64,000 nt of DNA, from the NCBI GenBank assembly GCA_963728965.1, contig CAVSMH010000007.1:1-64000 (forward strand), given 5' to 3'. Of the stretch, positions 9,033 through 18,236 are shown in pieces. The notes beneath the pieces were generated by a model, which saw nothing but the letters and a program-made list of their open reading frames with translations, was not told the DNA's origin and ran no database searches. Numbering within the stretch: position 1 is the first letter of the stretch; each line of letters opens with the position of its first letter. Source of the stretch: DASQZT01 sp963728965 (GTDB taxonomy: Bacteria; Acidobacteriota; Terriglobia; Bryobacterales; Bryobacteraceae). Both the position numbers and the translations under genes were made by a program.

Positions 9033-9993
9033 AGTAACCCTGTTTCCAGAATGGTCGCAGAGGGGGCATGTTTCGAGGTTGGATCAGCTTTACCTGGACG
9101 TGGCGGTACTTGCCGTCGCGTTCCTGGTTTTGCGGCGAATACCCAATTACGTATTGGTTGCGCAGCTCCACTCCGATCTTGGCGGCAATATCGGGCAATT
9201 CATTTAGATTATCCACCGGATATTGGCGGCCACCGGTCTGTTCGGCCACCTCGGTGAGCATCCCCTGGCCGCTGGCTTCCTCCGGAGTTCGCCCGCGCGC
9301 CGCCATCGGCTCGTAGATTCCGATCGCATAAATCTGTACGTCCGCCTCCTTCACCAGGTTGCGGATTTCTCCCTCGGTGTAACGGCTGTTGTTGTCTCCG
9401 CCATCGGAGATCACCAGCAGCGCCTTGCGCGGATTTCTGGCCTTCTTCATCTGTGCCAGGGCCAGGTAGATCGCGTCCAGCAGCGCGGTGCGTCCCTTGG
9501 ATTGCGAAAACGTGAGGCGGTTCTGGATTTCCTCCAGGTTTCGCGTGAAGGGCTGCACCAGTTCCGCGGCGTCGTTGAACTGCACCAGGAAAAACTCGTC
9601 CTCGGGGTTGGCTGTTTTGAAAAATTGCGCTACCGCGAGGCGCGATTTCTCCAGCTTGTGTCCCATGCTGCCGCTGCAATCGAATACCACGCCCACCGAC
9701 AACGGAGCGTCTTCGCTCGAGAACTGGGTGATGGACTGTTCCTTTTTGTCCTCGAAAATCTTGAAGCTTTCTTTTTCCAGGCCGGTCACGATCCGGTTCA
9801 TCGGGTCGGTGACCGTGACCGGAATGAGCACCAGGTTCGAGTCCACCCGAATATTGGTTTTGGGCAGGACCTCGGATTTAGGCACGTTCGTGGGACGGGG
9901 GGTGATCGACACCGGCGATTGAGCGAACGCTCCAACCGGCAGAGCCAACAACATGGCGCTATACACAAACAGCGATCGGGAGGACGGCAGCAT
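9016..9993 (-). CDS. VWFA-related secreted protein (TIGR03436-like)
   Basis: 325 residues from ATG 9993. Upstream in-frame ATGs are rejected because only this one opens a signal peptide (MLPSSRSLFVYSAMLLALPV, cleaved near AFAQ) and longer versions would run into kdsB opposite. The family N-terminal segment (NLVLIPVTVTDPMNRIVTGL, SFKIFEDKKEQSI) precedes a VWA domain with intact MIDAS DCSGSM, SKGRTALLDAIY and VISDGGDNNSRY, then the signature LRNQYVIGYSPQN. Its closest relative in the window appears to be the VWFA gene at 47593-48552. The shared intergenic region with kdsB probably holds divergent promoters. Confidence 0.88.
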   Translation of the reverse strand: MLPSSRSLFVYSAMLLALPVGAFAQSPVSITPRPTNVPKSEVLPKTNIRVDSNLVLIPVTVTDPMNRIVTGLEKESFKIFEDKKEQSITQFSSEDAPLSVGVVFDCSGSMGHKLEKSRLAVAQFFKTANPEDEFFLVQFNDAAELVQPFTRNLEEIQNRLTFSQSKGRTALLDAIYLALAQMKKARNPRKALLVISDGGDNNSRYTEGEIRNLVKEADVQIYAIGIYEPMAARGRTPEEASGQGMLTEVAEQTGGRQYPVDNLNELPDIAAKIGVELRNQYVIGYSPQNQERDGKYRHVQVKLIQPRNMPPLRPFWKQGYYAPAQ

Positions 9994-10051
9994 CGCTGGC
10001 CAGCCTTTCTTTCCCAAGTCTAGCATAGGGGGTTTTGTGGTATCATCGCCT

Positions 10052-10798
10052 GTGCCGCGTAAAATTTTGGGCGTGATTCCTGCACGCTTTTCTTCCTCCC
10101 GTTTTCCCGGCAAGGTTCTGGCACAAATTTCCTCCAAGCCCATGGTGCAACATGTGTACGAGCGCGCCTCCCAGGCGCGGTACCTCTCTGGAACGATCAT
10201 CGCCACCGATGACGAGAGAGTGTACGAGATCGCCAGGAGCTTCGGAGCGCGGGTGCAGTTGACCCGCGCCGATCACCTCTCCGGGACCGACCGCGTGGCC
10301 GAGGTAGCCTCCGCGGACGATGCCGAAATCGTCGTCAACATTCAGGGAGATGAGCCGCTCATCGATCCGGCGGCCATCGATGCCGCGATCCTGCCCATGG
10401 TCCACGACCGCCACCTGGTGATGGCGACCTTGAAAAAACGCATCGAGGATCCGCGGGAGATTGACAATCCGAACGTGGTGAAGGTGGTGACCGGCGCCCA
10501 CGGAGACGCCATCTACTTCTCGCGCTGCCCCATCCCGTTCGTGCGCGAACCGCGGCCCGGCGTGCCGTCCTACAAACACATCGGGCTGTACGTGTATCGG
10601 CGCGATTTTCTGCTGGGATACTCGTCGCTCCCGGTCGGCCCGCTCGAGCGCGCCGAGCGGCTGGAGCAGTTGCGGGCGCTCGAAAACGGATACTCCATCC
10701 GGGTGGTGGAAACCGAGTACGAGTCATTAGGAGTGGATACGCCGGACGATCTCGAAAAAGTGGCGAGGTGGTTCGAAATAACGACCTGTGGGGGGTGA
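10052..10798 (+). CDS. kdsB: 3-deoxy-manno-octulosonate cytidylyltransferase
   Basis: Activates Kdo with CTP to CMP-Kdo for lipopolysaccharide inner-core synthesis in the cytoplasm. 248 residues, matching the family length if translation begins at GTG 10052 (VPRKILGVIPARF). The nucleotide-binding signature IPARFSSSRFPGKVL is at the N-terminus, with VVNIQGDEPLIDP near residue 95 and HIGLYVYRRDFL near 175. The gene is seven bases upstream of pyrG and the cluster continues into kdsA, so CTP supply and Kdo synthesis and activation are co-transcribed. Confidence 0.93.
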   Translation: MPRKILGVIPARFSSSRFPGKVLAQISSKPMVQHVYERASQARYLSGTIIATDDERVYEIARSFGARVQLTRADHLSGTDRVAEVASADDAEIVVNIQGDEPLIDPAAIDAAILPMVHDRHLVMATLKKRIEDPREIDNPNVVKVVTGAHGDAIYFSRCPIPFVREPRPGVPSYKHIGLYVYRRDFLLGYSSLPVGPLERAERLEQLRALENGYSIRVVETEYESLGVDTPDDLEKVARWFEITTCGG

Positions 10799-10805
10799 GA
10801 GGGGA

Positions 10806-12455
10806 ATGGCGAAATATATTTTCGTAACCGGCGGGGTGGTTTCCTCGCTGGGAAAAGGCATCGCGGCGGCTTCTATCGGATGCCTGCTCGAAAGCCGCGG
10901 GCTGCGCGTGACCTGTCAGAAGTTCGATCCGTACCTGAATGTGGATCCAGGCACGATGAGCCCGTTTCAGCACGGCGAGGTCTTCGTCACGGATGACGGC
11001 GCCGAGACCGACCTCGATCTCGGCCACTACGAGCGCTTCACCCACGCCCGCCTGACCCAGAGCAACAACCTGACCTCCGGACGTGTCTACGAACAGATCA
11101 TCGCGCGCGAGCGGCGCGGCGATTACCTGGGCAAGACTGTCCAGGTGATTCCGCACGTCACCAACGAAATCAAGGCGGCGTTGAAACGGGTGGCGCAGGA
11201 TGTGGACGTGGTCATCGTCGAAATCGGCGGCACGGTCGGCGATATCGAATCGCTGCCGTTCCTGGAGGCCATCCGGCAGATGCGCCACGAACAGGGCCGC
11301 GGCAACTGCATCTTCGTCCACGTCACCCTGGTGCCATGGATCGCCGCCGCCCAGGAGCTCAAGACCAAGCCCACCCAGCACAGCGTGAAGGAACTGCGCG
11401 CCATCGGGATTCAGCCGGACATTCTGATCTGCCGCTCGGAGCGATTCATCGCCCAGGAGATGAAGGAGAAAATCGCGCTTTTCTGCGATGTGGATATCGA
11501 GGCGGTGGTCACCGCCCGCGACGTGAAATCGGTCTACGAAGTGCCGCTCATGTTCGCCGGTGAAAGCGTGGACGAGATCGTGCTGCGGCTGCTGCGCATC
11601 GAGGCCCGGCCCCGCGACCTGGAGAAATGGAAGGCCATGCTCGAGCGCCTGGAGAATCCGCGCGACGAGGTCTCGATCGGCATCGTGGGCAAGTATGTCG
11701 AATACGAGGATTCTTACAAGAGCCTCAAGGAAGCGCTGCTGCACGGAGGACTGGCGCACCAGTTGAAAGTCAACATCCACTGGGTGGAGGCCGAAGGCAT
11801 CGCCGGCGAGCGCTGGGACCGGCAACTGGAGGGCTACGACGGCATGCTGGTGCCCGGCGGTTTCGGCAAACGCGGCATCGATGGCATGATCAACGCCATC
11901 CGCTTCGCTCGCGAGCGCAAGGTGCCGTACTTCGGCATCTGCCTGGGCATGCAGACGATGGTGATCGAATACGCGCGCCACGTGTGCGGCCTGGAGGATG
12001 CCGATTCCACCGAATTCAATCCCGGCACGCCGCACCGGGTGATCTTCAAATTGCGCGAGCTGAAGGGCGTGGAAGAACTGGGCGGGACCATGCGGCTGGG
12101 CGCGTGGCCGTGCCGCCTGATCCCCGACAGCTTCGCCTGCCGGGCGTACGGGCAGGAGGAGATCAGCGAGCGCCATCGGCACCGCTACGAATTCAACCGC
12201 GAATACGAAGAACAGCTGACCGCCGCCGGGCTGCGCATCACCGGGGAGACGCCCGACAACACCTACGTCGAGATCTGCGAAATCGGCGACCACCCGTGGT
12301 TCCTCGGCTGCCAGTTTCATCCCGAGTTCAAGTCCAAGCCGCTCGAGCCGCATCCGCTGTTCAAGGCCTTCATCGGCGCTTCCTACCAGCACCGCCGCCG
12401 CCGTCTGGCGCCGCTGGTCCGCGTGGAAGAGCCGCAGTACTCGCGTGCCGATTGA
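10806..12455 (+). CDS. pyrG: CTP synthase
   Basis: Converts UTP, glutamine and ATP to CTP. 549 residues. ATG 10806 is chosen because it gives the canonical KYIFVTGGVVSSLGKGI and has a GAGAGGGGA ribosome site; an upstream start would overlap kdsB. The synthetase half shows the P-loop region and DPYLNVDPGTMSPFQHGEV; the C-terminal class I glutamine amidotransferase has GGFGKRG, the nucleophile Cys in FGICLGMQ and the His/Glu pair in QFHPEFKSKP. It lies between kdsB and kdsA and overlaps the kdsA start by 11 bases. Complete and unremarkable. Confidence 0.96.
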   Translation: MAKYIFVTGGVVSSLGKGIAAASIGCLLESRGLRVTCQKFDPYLNVDPGTMSPFQHGEVFVTDDGAETDLDLGHYERFTHARLTQSNNLTSGRVYEQIIARERRGDYLGKTVQVIPHVTNEIKAALKRVAQDVDVVIVEIGGTVGDIESLPFLEAIRQMRHEQGRGNCIFVHVTLVPWIAAAQELKTKPTQHSVKELRAIGIQPDILICRSERFIAQEMKEKIALFCDVDIEAVVTARDVKSVYEVPLMFAGESVDEIVLRLLRIEARPRDLEKWKAMLERLENPRDEVSIGIVGKYVEYEDSYKSLKEALLHGGLAHQLKVNIHWVEAEGIAGERWDRQLEGYDGMLVPGGFGKRGIDGMINAIRFARERKVPYFGICLGMQTMVIEYARHVCGLEDADSTEFNPGTPHRVIFKLRELKGVEELGGTMRLGAWPCRLIPDSFACRAYGQEEISERHRHRYEFNREYEEQLTAAGLRITGETPDNTYVEICEIGDHPWFLGCQFHPEFKSKPLEPHPLFKAFIGASYQHRRRRLAPLVRVEEPQYSRAD

Positions 12456-13245
12456 GTTCAGCGCGTTCGGCCGGCCGAAGCCGCTGGTACTGATTGCCGG
12501 GCCGTGCGTGATCGAAAGCGAAGAGCACGTCCACCGCATGGCGAGTGGGATCCGCGAGGCGGTGGGCGAGTTCGTATTCAAAGCATCCTTCGACAAGGCC
12601 AACCGTACCAGCGCCGCGTCCTACCGCGGGCCGGGCCTGAGGGAAGGCTTGCGGATCCTCGCGGGTGTCCGGCGCGCCGGCTACGCGGTCCTCACCGATA
12701 TCCACGAACCCGCCCAGGCCGAGTGCGCCGCCGAGGCGGCCGATATCCTGCAGATTCCCGCGTTCCTCTGCCGCCAGACCGACCTGCTGGTGGCCGCCGC
12801 CCGCACCGGACGCATCGTGAACATCAAGAAGGGACAGTTCGTGGCGCCGCACGACATCCACCATGCCGCCGAGAAGGTGGCGGCGGCCGGCAATCGCCAG
12901 GTGCTATTGACGGAGCGCGGCTCGAGCTTCGGATACAACAACCTGGTAGTGGACATGCGCGGACTCGGCATCATGCGGGAGTCGGGCTGGCCGGTGATCT
13001 ACGATGCCACGCACAGCGTGCAGTTGCCGGGCGGAGCGGGCGCCGTCTCCGGCGGCCAGCCGCAGTTCATCGAGCCGCTGGCCCGGGCCGCGGTCGCCGT
13101 GGGGGTCGATGGCATTTTCGTGGAGGTGCACGACAACCCCGAGCGGGCGCTCTCCGATGGCGCCAATGCGCTGCGCCTCAGCCTGCTGGCCGGGTTCTGG
13201 CGCCGTTTGCAGTCGATCCACGCGCTGGCCGGCGAATGGGAGTAG
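12445..13245 (+). CDS. kdsA: 3-deoxy-8-phosphooctulonate synthase
   Basis: Condenses phosphoenolpyruvate with arabinose 5-phosphate to Kdo 8-phosphate. 266 residues, GTG start at 12445 overlapping the end of pyrG. Conserved KASFDKANRTS, RQTDLLVAAARTG, NIKKGQF and YDATHSVQLPGG are present. The N-terminal motif is AGPCVIESEE, with Cys where the metal-independent E. coli enzyme has Asn, so by comparison with the Aquifex enzyme this should be the metal-dependent class (ligands Cys, His, Glu, Asp). Last gene of the kdsB-pyrG-kdsA run; the convergent permease gene begins six bases beyond its stop. Confidence 0.94.
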   Translation: MPIEFSAFGRPKPLVLIAGPCVIESEEHVHRMASGIREAVGEFVFKASFDKANRTSAASYRGPGLREGLRILAGVRRAGYAVLTDIHEPAQAECAAEAADILQIPAFLCRQTDLLVAAARTGRIVNIKKGQFVAPHDIHHAAEKVAAAGNRQVLLTERGSSFGYNNLVVDMRGLGIMRESGWPVIYDATHSVQLPGGAGAVSGGQPQFIEPLARAAVAVGVDGIFVEVHDNPERALSDGANALRLSLLAGFWRRLQSIHALAGEWE

Positions 13246-13250
13246 GGCTG

Positions 13251-14571
13251 CTACAGCTTCGGCATGGCAACCACTTTCGGCTGCAACCCCGCCTTGGCCA
13301 GGGCCATGTACACGACAAACCCCACCACGAAGCTGTAGAGCGGCGCCGGTTCCACGTAGGGCTTCGACCCCGGGCGGCACCAGGAAGGGCAGGATGCCCA
13401 CGATAAAGCCCAGCAGCCAGGCGCCATACCCGGCGAAGTTGATTCCTTCCCGCGGTCCGGCCCAGCGCCGGCCGCTCATCAGGTAATCCGCGGCAATGGC
13501 GCCGCAGATGGGGCCGAACGACGCGCCGATGAAGGTGAAGAACGAAATCAGGTTGGCGGCCACTCCGGTCACGGCGAGGATGATGCCGACGGAGGCGCCG
13601 GCCATGGTCGAAGCTACTCGCGGGACGCTCGGGATCATGGTGTTGAAGCTGTTCCCGGCGATGAAGGCGCAGAAGCAACTGGGCGGCACCGAAGCCGCCG
13701 CAAACAGCAGGAACATGATCGAAGCCAGCCAGCCGCCAACGCCGCGGATCACGTCATCGTAATTCCAGCCGAGCGCGGCATTGGTGCCGTGCGCCCCGGC
13801 CACGGAGATGAGCGGCAAGCCGGCGGCAACCAGCGCGGCGAGGGTAATCCCCACCAGGCCGCCCCATTTCACGTCGCGTTCATTGCGCGAATTCATGCCG
13901 AAATCGGCACCCGCGGCGCCGGCGGTAGCGAAAAATCCGATGACGATCGAAATGACCATGGTGAACGCCACGAAGGTGTTCTCCTGTCCCGCGGGCACGT
14001 GGTAGCTGCCCACTCCGCCCGCCGCCTGGACCGCTACGATGAGCAGCATCAGCAGGGGGATGAAATTCAGGAAGGTGGCGATTTTGGCGACATACTGAAT
14101 ACCCTTGGCGCCCACGAACGACATCACCAGGCCCCACACGACCCCGACGATGATGAACGGCGCGCTCCCCGGCAACGACGCCGAGCCCACGCCCTTGAGG
14201 ATGAAATCGGTGGCCACAAAGGTGGCGACGGCAAACCAGCCGACTTGCAGCAGCCCCATCAACAGCCCCGGCATGACGTAGCCGCCCAGCGTGCCGAACG
14301 TGGAGCTGCCCACCACGTAGAGCGGATACCCGGTCTGCATGCCCAGCATGGCGGGCGCGCGATAGTACAGGAGGTAACACAGCAGTCCGGCGATGAGCAG
14401 GGCCAGCAGGCAGATCGCCAGGCTGCCGTGCGCCAGAGTGCCGCCCGCCATCTGGTTATAGAATGCGACCCATAAGAAGATGCCGGCGTAGCTGGGCGCG
14501 GTATTGGCATACCACGGAGCTCGTTTTCCCGCCGGGTTTGGCACGGCTTTTGCGAGATAGTCTGGCAGCAT
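13251..14571 (-). pseudogene. NCS1-type purine/pyrimidine permease with a C-terminal frameshift
   Basis: Cytosine/purine/thiamine permease family with about twelve hydrophobic segments. ATG 14571 has AAAGGAG eight bases upstream. The N-terminus has the family-like NPAGKRAPWYANTAPSYAGIF, and later segments include GYPLYVVGSSTFGTLGGYVM and AAGAAGADFGMNSRNERDVKWGG. The frame is open to PFLVPPG and then runs into non-sense sequence. One base over, SKPYVEPAPLYSFVVGFVVY continues to a sensible end, AMPKL, with stop at 13251-13253. The break falls at the CCCGGGG run near 13369-13375, consistent with one extra G. Total length is 3n+1. Either a recent frameshift affecting the last helix or a homopolymer error. 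Confidence 0.8.
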
Positions 14572-14694
14572 GGCCACTCCTTTTGAAATCCGGACTGCAA
14601 TTTAGTAGTGCTTTGTCTGAAGCGGCCAGTATACTACAGCGCAGTTGGCAACTCCCGGGCCGCGGCAAACTGGTAAAATTCAGATTCATCGCCG

Positions 14695-15936
14695 TTGGGC
14701 AGACCTCCCGGTCTGCCCCCGATCGCCACCGTGCTGCGCCGGGTTTTCAAAGCATTTCAATACCGCGATTTCCGCCTGATGTGGATCGGCGCCTGTACCT
14801 CCACGATTGGTACGTGGATGCAGATTGTGGCGCAGGGCTGGCTGATCTACCGTCTGAGCCACTCCGCACGCCTGCTGGCGCTCGACCAGTTTCTGGGCAG
14901 TATTCCGATCTTTCTATTCACCCTGGTAGGCGGCGTGATCGCCGACCGCATCGACCGCCGCCACGTGCTGATCGGGTCTCAGTGGTTGCAGATGTTGTGC
15001 GCCGGAGTGTTGACGCTGGTGGTGGGCCTCGACATTGTCGAGATATGGCAAATCCTCACGCTGTCGTTTGTAGCGGGGCTGGCCCAGGCGTTCGGGGGGC
15101 CGGCCTACCAGGCGCTCATCCCGACCCTGGTGGACAAGGAGGACATGCCCAACGCCATCGCCCTGAACTCGATTCAGTTCAACGTGGCGGTCACCGTGGG
15201 GCCGGCGTTGGGCGGGATTGCGCTCGCCCGGCTGGGCGAGAAATGGTGCTTCGGCCTGAACGCGTTCTCCTTCCTCGCGCCCATCATCGCCCTCAGCCTG
15301 CTGCGGGTGCGATTCCTGCCGCAGAAGACCGGGGAGAGCATTCTCGCCAGCATGAAGCAGGGGATCCGGTTCGTGCGCCGGCAGGGGTCGATGGAGGCGC
15401 TGATGCTGCTCGCGTTCTGTATGACCGCGCTCGGCATGCCGGTGCGCACCTTCTTCCCCGTGTTCGCCAAGGACATTTTCCATCGCGGTCCCGAAACGCT
15501 GGCCATGTTTCTTTCGGTGATGGGCGTGGGCTCCATCGCCGGCTCGCTCACCATGGCCGCCATGGGAAACATGCGGCACAAGGGCCGGGTGGCGCTGAGC
15601 ATGCTGGTCTGCCTGGGCGCCGGAATCGCCGGCTTCTCGCTCTCCACCCGGCTGTCCCTGAGTTACACCCTGCTGTTCCTCACCGGGGTGGCGATGATCT
15701 CGGTGTTTACCACGGTAAACTCGCTGGTGCAGTTGATCACCACCAACGAGATGCGCGGCCGGGTGATGAGCGTGTACAACTTTTCGTTCCGCGGCGGCAT
15801 GCCTATGGGGAACCTCCTGGCCGGGTGGCTGGTCCCGATCTTTACGGCGCCGATCGTGCTGGGGGTGAACGGAATGGTGCTGGCCGCGCTGGGAGTCTAC
15901 TATCTTTTGGCGCAGCGGCGGGTCGCCGCGCTGTGA
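14695..15936 (+). CDS. MFS transporter, EntS/MFS_3-like exporter
   Basis: 413 residues from TTG 14695 (GTG 14731 is an alternative). Twelve predicted membrane segments. The N-terminus FKAFQYRDFRLMWIGACTST with IGTWMQIVAQGWLIYRLS is typical of the MFS_3/EntS-like group that exports siderophores, drugs or other small molecules. The cytoplasmic loop GGVIADRIDRRHVLIGSQ is the MFS motif A equivalent, and the second half has TTNEMRGRVMSVYNFSFRGG. It is divergent from the permease, and a TPR gene follows 19 bases after the stop. The substrate cannot be told. Confidence 0.85.
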   Translation: MGRPPGLPPIATVLRRVFKAFQYRDFRLMWIGACTSTIGTWMQIVAQGWLIYRLSHSARLLALDQFLGSIPIFLFTLVGGVIADRIDRRHVLIGSQWLQMLCAGVLTLVVGLDIVEIWQILTLSFVAGLAQAFGGPAYQALIPTLVDKEDMPNAIALNSIQFNVAVTVGPALGGIALARLGEKWCFGLNAFSFLAPIIALSLLRVRFLPQKTGESILASMKQGIRFVRRQGSMEALMLLAFCMTALGMPVRTFFPVFAKDIFHRGPETLAMFLSVMGVGSIAGSLTMAAMGNMRHKGRVALSMLVCLGAGIAGFSLSTRLSLSYTLLFLTGVAMISVFTTVNSLVQLITTNEMRGRVMSVYNFSFRGGMPMGNLLAGWLVPIFTAPIVLGVNGMVLAALGVYYLLAQRRVAAL

Positions 15937-15955
15937 TGCAATAGAAAACAGAACG

Positions 15956-16630
15956 ATGATGATCACCCTGATACTGGCCGGATTCCTGGCGGCCGCGCCC
16001 TCCCAGCCGCTCGAGCGGGCGCGGGACCGCCAGGATGTTCCGGCACTCGAGAAGGCGGTGGAAGAGTACTCCGCGGCGGCGGCCAAAGCGACGGGGGATG
16101 CCGGCGCGCAGTTCCGTTTTGCGGAAGCCTGCTCCTACCTGGCCGAGGTGGCCATCGAGCAGCACGATAAGAAGAAGGCGCGCGCGGCGGCGGAACGGGG
16201 CATCCCGGCGGCTGAAAAAGCGGTCGCGCTCAAGCCCGCGGTGGCCGACTACGACCGGGTTCTGGGCACGCTCTACGGCCAGGCCATCACCGATATCATG
16301 ACCGGCCTGCGCTATGGGCCGCGCGCCAAAGACGCCATCGGCAAGGCCGTGGCGAACGCGCCCAATTCATCGGCCGTGTACGTGGCGCGCGGTGTCGGCA
16401 ACTACTACCTGCCGGCGCAGGTGGGGGGCGGGCCGGCGGTGGCGATACCGGACTTCCGCAAGGCCATCCAACTCGACCCGAAGAACTCCGAAGCGTACCT
16501 GTGGCTGGGAATCGCGTTGCGCCAGAGCGGCCAGAACGCGGAGGCGCGGCAGGCTCTAAGCAAGTCGCTGGAGTTGAATCCGAACCGCGTCTGGACCCGG
16601 CAGCAGTTGGACAAGACTCCGACGAAATGA
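15956..16630 (+). CDS. Secreted TPR-repeat protein
   Basis: 224 residues. A short hydrophobic N-terminus (MMITLILAGFLAAAP) suggests export or membrane anchoring. At least three tetratricopeptide-like units are visible, the clearest being IPDFRKAIQLDPKNSEAYLW and ARQALSKSLELNPN near the C-terminus, with an earlier AAEKAVALKPAVADYDRVLG. TPR units are protein-interaction scaffolds. Its stop overlaps the start of the next membrane protein (ATGA), so the two are translationally coupled and probably work together. Confidence 0.75.
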   Translation: MMITLILAGFLAAAPSQPLERARDRQDVPALEKAVEEYSAAAAKATGDAGAQFRFAEACSYLAEVAIEQHDKKKARAAAERGIPAAEKAVALKPAVADYDRVLGTLYGQAITDIMTGLRYGPRAKDAIGKAVANAPNSSAVYVARGVGNYYLPAQVGGGPAVAIPDFRKAIQLDPKNSEAYLWLGIALRQSGQNAEARQALSKSLELNPNRVWTRQQLDKTPTK

Positions 16631-18207
16631 AGCCCCTGGCGCTCGCCGCGGCGGCCGTCGGGCTGGCACTTCTCAGCTACCTTCAGTTTCCCGGGCACAC
16701 CTGGCTCCAGCAGGACACCCAGATCTACGTGCCCATCCTGGAGCATTTGAGCGACCCATCGCTGCTGCGCAACGAAATTCTGGCCCAGCAGCCGCACGTG
16801 GCATTCACGCTGTACGACGAGATTGCGCGGGGCCTGCGCCACGCGACGGGGCTGGGGTTCCAGGAGGTGCTCGCATTCCAGCAGATCGCCGCGCGGGCGG
16901 TCGGCATCTGGGGGCTGTTCCTGATGGCGACGGCGCTCGGTCTGCCGGGTTATCCGGCGCTGGCGGTGGCGGCCATCGGGTCGCTGGGCGCCATCATCGC
17001 CGGGCCAACCGTGCTGACCGTCGAATACGAACCCACGCCGCGGGCCTTCGCCGTTCCCCTGCTGCTCTGTGCCATGGGGTTGACGGCGCACCGGCGCTAC
17101 CTGCCGGCGGGAATCGCGGCGGCGGCGGCCTTTCTGTATCATCCGCCCACGGCGATCGCGTTCTGGGCGATCTTTCTGGTGGTGCTCGCCATCCGGCGGA
17201 AGCCCGCGGGCGCGGTTCCCCTGGCCGTGGCCGTCATCATCCTGGCGGTGGCCGCCCCGGCGCAGGCCGGCGGCGAAGGGCAGACCCTGCTGGCCCGCCT
17301 CACCCCTTTGCAGGAATATCTGCAACGCATGCGCGCCTCCTACGTGTGGATTTCGCTGTGGCCCGCCGCGCAGGTGCTCCAGCACATCCTCCTGGCGGGA
17401 GTGCTGCTGGCGGCGTGCTGGCGAATCCGCAAGGCGGTCTCTTTCGAGTTCGGATCGTTCCTGCTCGGCCTGCCGCTACTGGGCCTGGCGAGCATTCCGG
17501 TCTCCTGGCTGCTGCTGGAACATTTCAAGTGGGCGCTGATTCCGCAAGTGCAGCCGCTGCGCATGGTGCTTTTCGTGACCGTGTCGATGCAGGTGATGGC
17601 CGCCGCGGCGGGCGCGTACGCGGCGCGCCGCAGGAAGCTGTGGGAGGCCGTGCTGTGGTTTTCGCTGGCCTATCTTCCCGCCGTACAGCCGGTGATTCTC
17701 GGTTCGTTCCCGCTGCGCCGCGCCCTGGTGGTGGTGGGCCTGGGGGCGGTCACGGGGCTGGCCGCGATGCCCGCGCCGGGGATGGCCGTGGTGGTGGCCC
17801 TGGGGGCGTTCTTTGTAGTGCCCACGCTGGGCGGCGTAGTGAATTACCCCGAGCTGCGAACGCCCGAAGTGGAGCAGCTTGCCGATTGGGCGCGCACCTC
17901 CACGCCGCGCGACGCGGTGTTTCATTTTCCGCAGGCGCGCCGGCAGTTGGACCCCGGCATTTTCCGGTCCGAGGCCCTCCGCGCGGTGTACGTCGATTGG
18001 AAGGGTGGCGGTCAGGTGAACTACCTCAAGGATTTCGCCGAGCTGTGGTGGTCGCGATGGCAGATCATGCTGGCGCCGTTCCGGCCCGCGGACCTGCCGA
18101 AGTACGCGGCACTGCACATCGATTACATCGTGCTGCCGCCGAAGTCGCGGCTGCCGCGGCCGGCGTTGTTTGAAAACCCGAAATACGTGGTCTACCGCGT
18201 GCCGTAG
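16627..18207 (+). CDS. Polytopic membrane protein of unknown function
   Basis: 526 residues, ATG 16627 overlapping the TPR gene stop. Ten or more hydrophobic segments are spread over the first 400 residues, followed by a soluble C-terminal region of about 130 residues (from LRTPEVEQLADWARTSTPRD). An early loop with QQDTQIYVPILEHLSDPSLL resembles the acidic first loop of GT-C-fold membrane glycosyltransferases, and the layout of a membrane domain plus a C-terminal soluble domain fits that class. I see no decisive GT-C motif, so the assignment stays open. Coupling to the TPR protein suggests a membrane complex. Confidence 0.55.
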   Translation: MKPLALAAAAVGLALLSYLQFPGHTWLQQDTQIYVPILEHLSDPSLLRNEILAQQPHVAFTLYDEIARGLRHATGLGFQEVLAFQQIAARAVGIWGLFLMATALGLPGYPALAVAAIGSLGAIIAGPTVLTVEYEPTPRAFAVPLLLCAMGLTAHRRYLPAGIAAAAAFLYHPPTAIAFWAIFLVVLAIRRKPAGAVPLAVAVIILAVAAPAQAGGEGQTLLARLTPLQEYLQRMRASYVWISLWPAAQVLQHILLAGVLLAACWRIRKAVSFEFGSFLLGLPLLGLASIPVSWLLLEHFKWALIPQVQPLRMVLFVTVSMQVMAAAAGAYAARRRKLWEAVLWFSLAYLPAVQPVILGSFPLRRALVVVGLGAVTGLAAMPAPGMAVVVALGAFFVVPTLGGVVNYPELRTPEVEQLADWARTSTPRDAVFHFPQARRQLDPGIFRSEALRAVYVDWKGGGQVNYLKDFAELWWSRWQIMLAPFRPADLPKYAALHIDYIVLPPKSRLPRPALFENPKYVVYRVP

Positions 18208-18236
18208 CCGAGGCGCGGCGGGGGTTCGCGCGGGCC

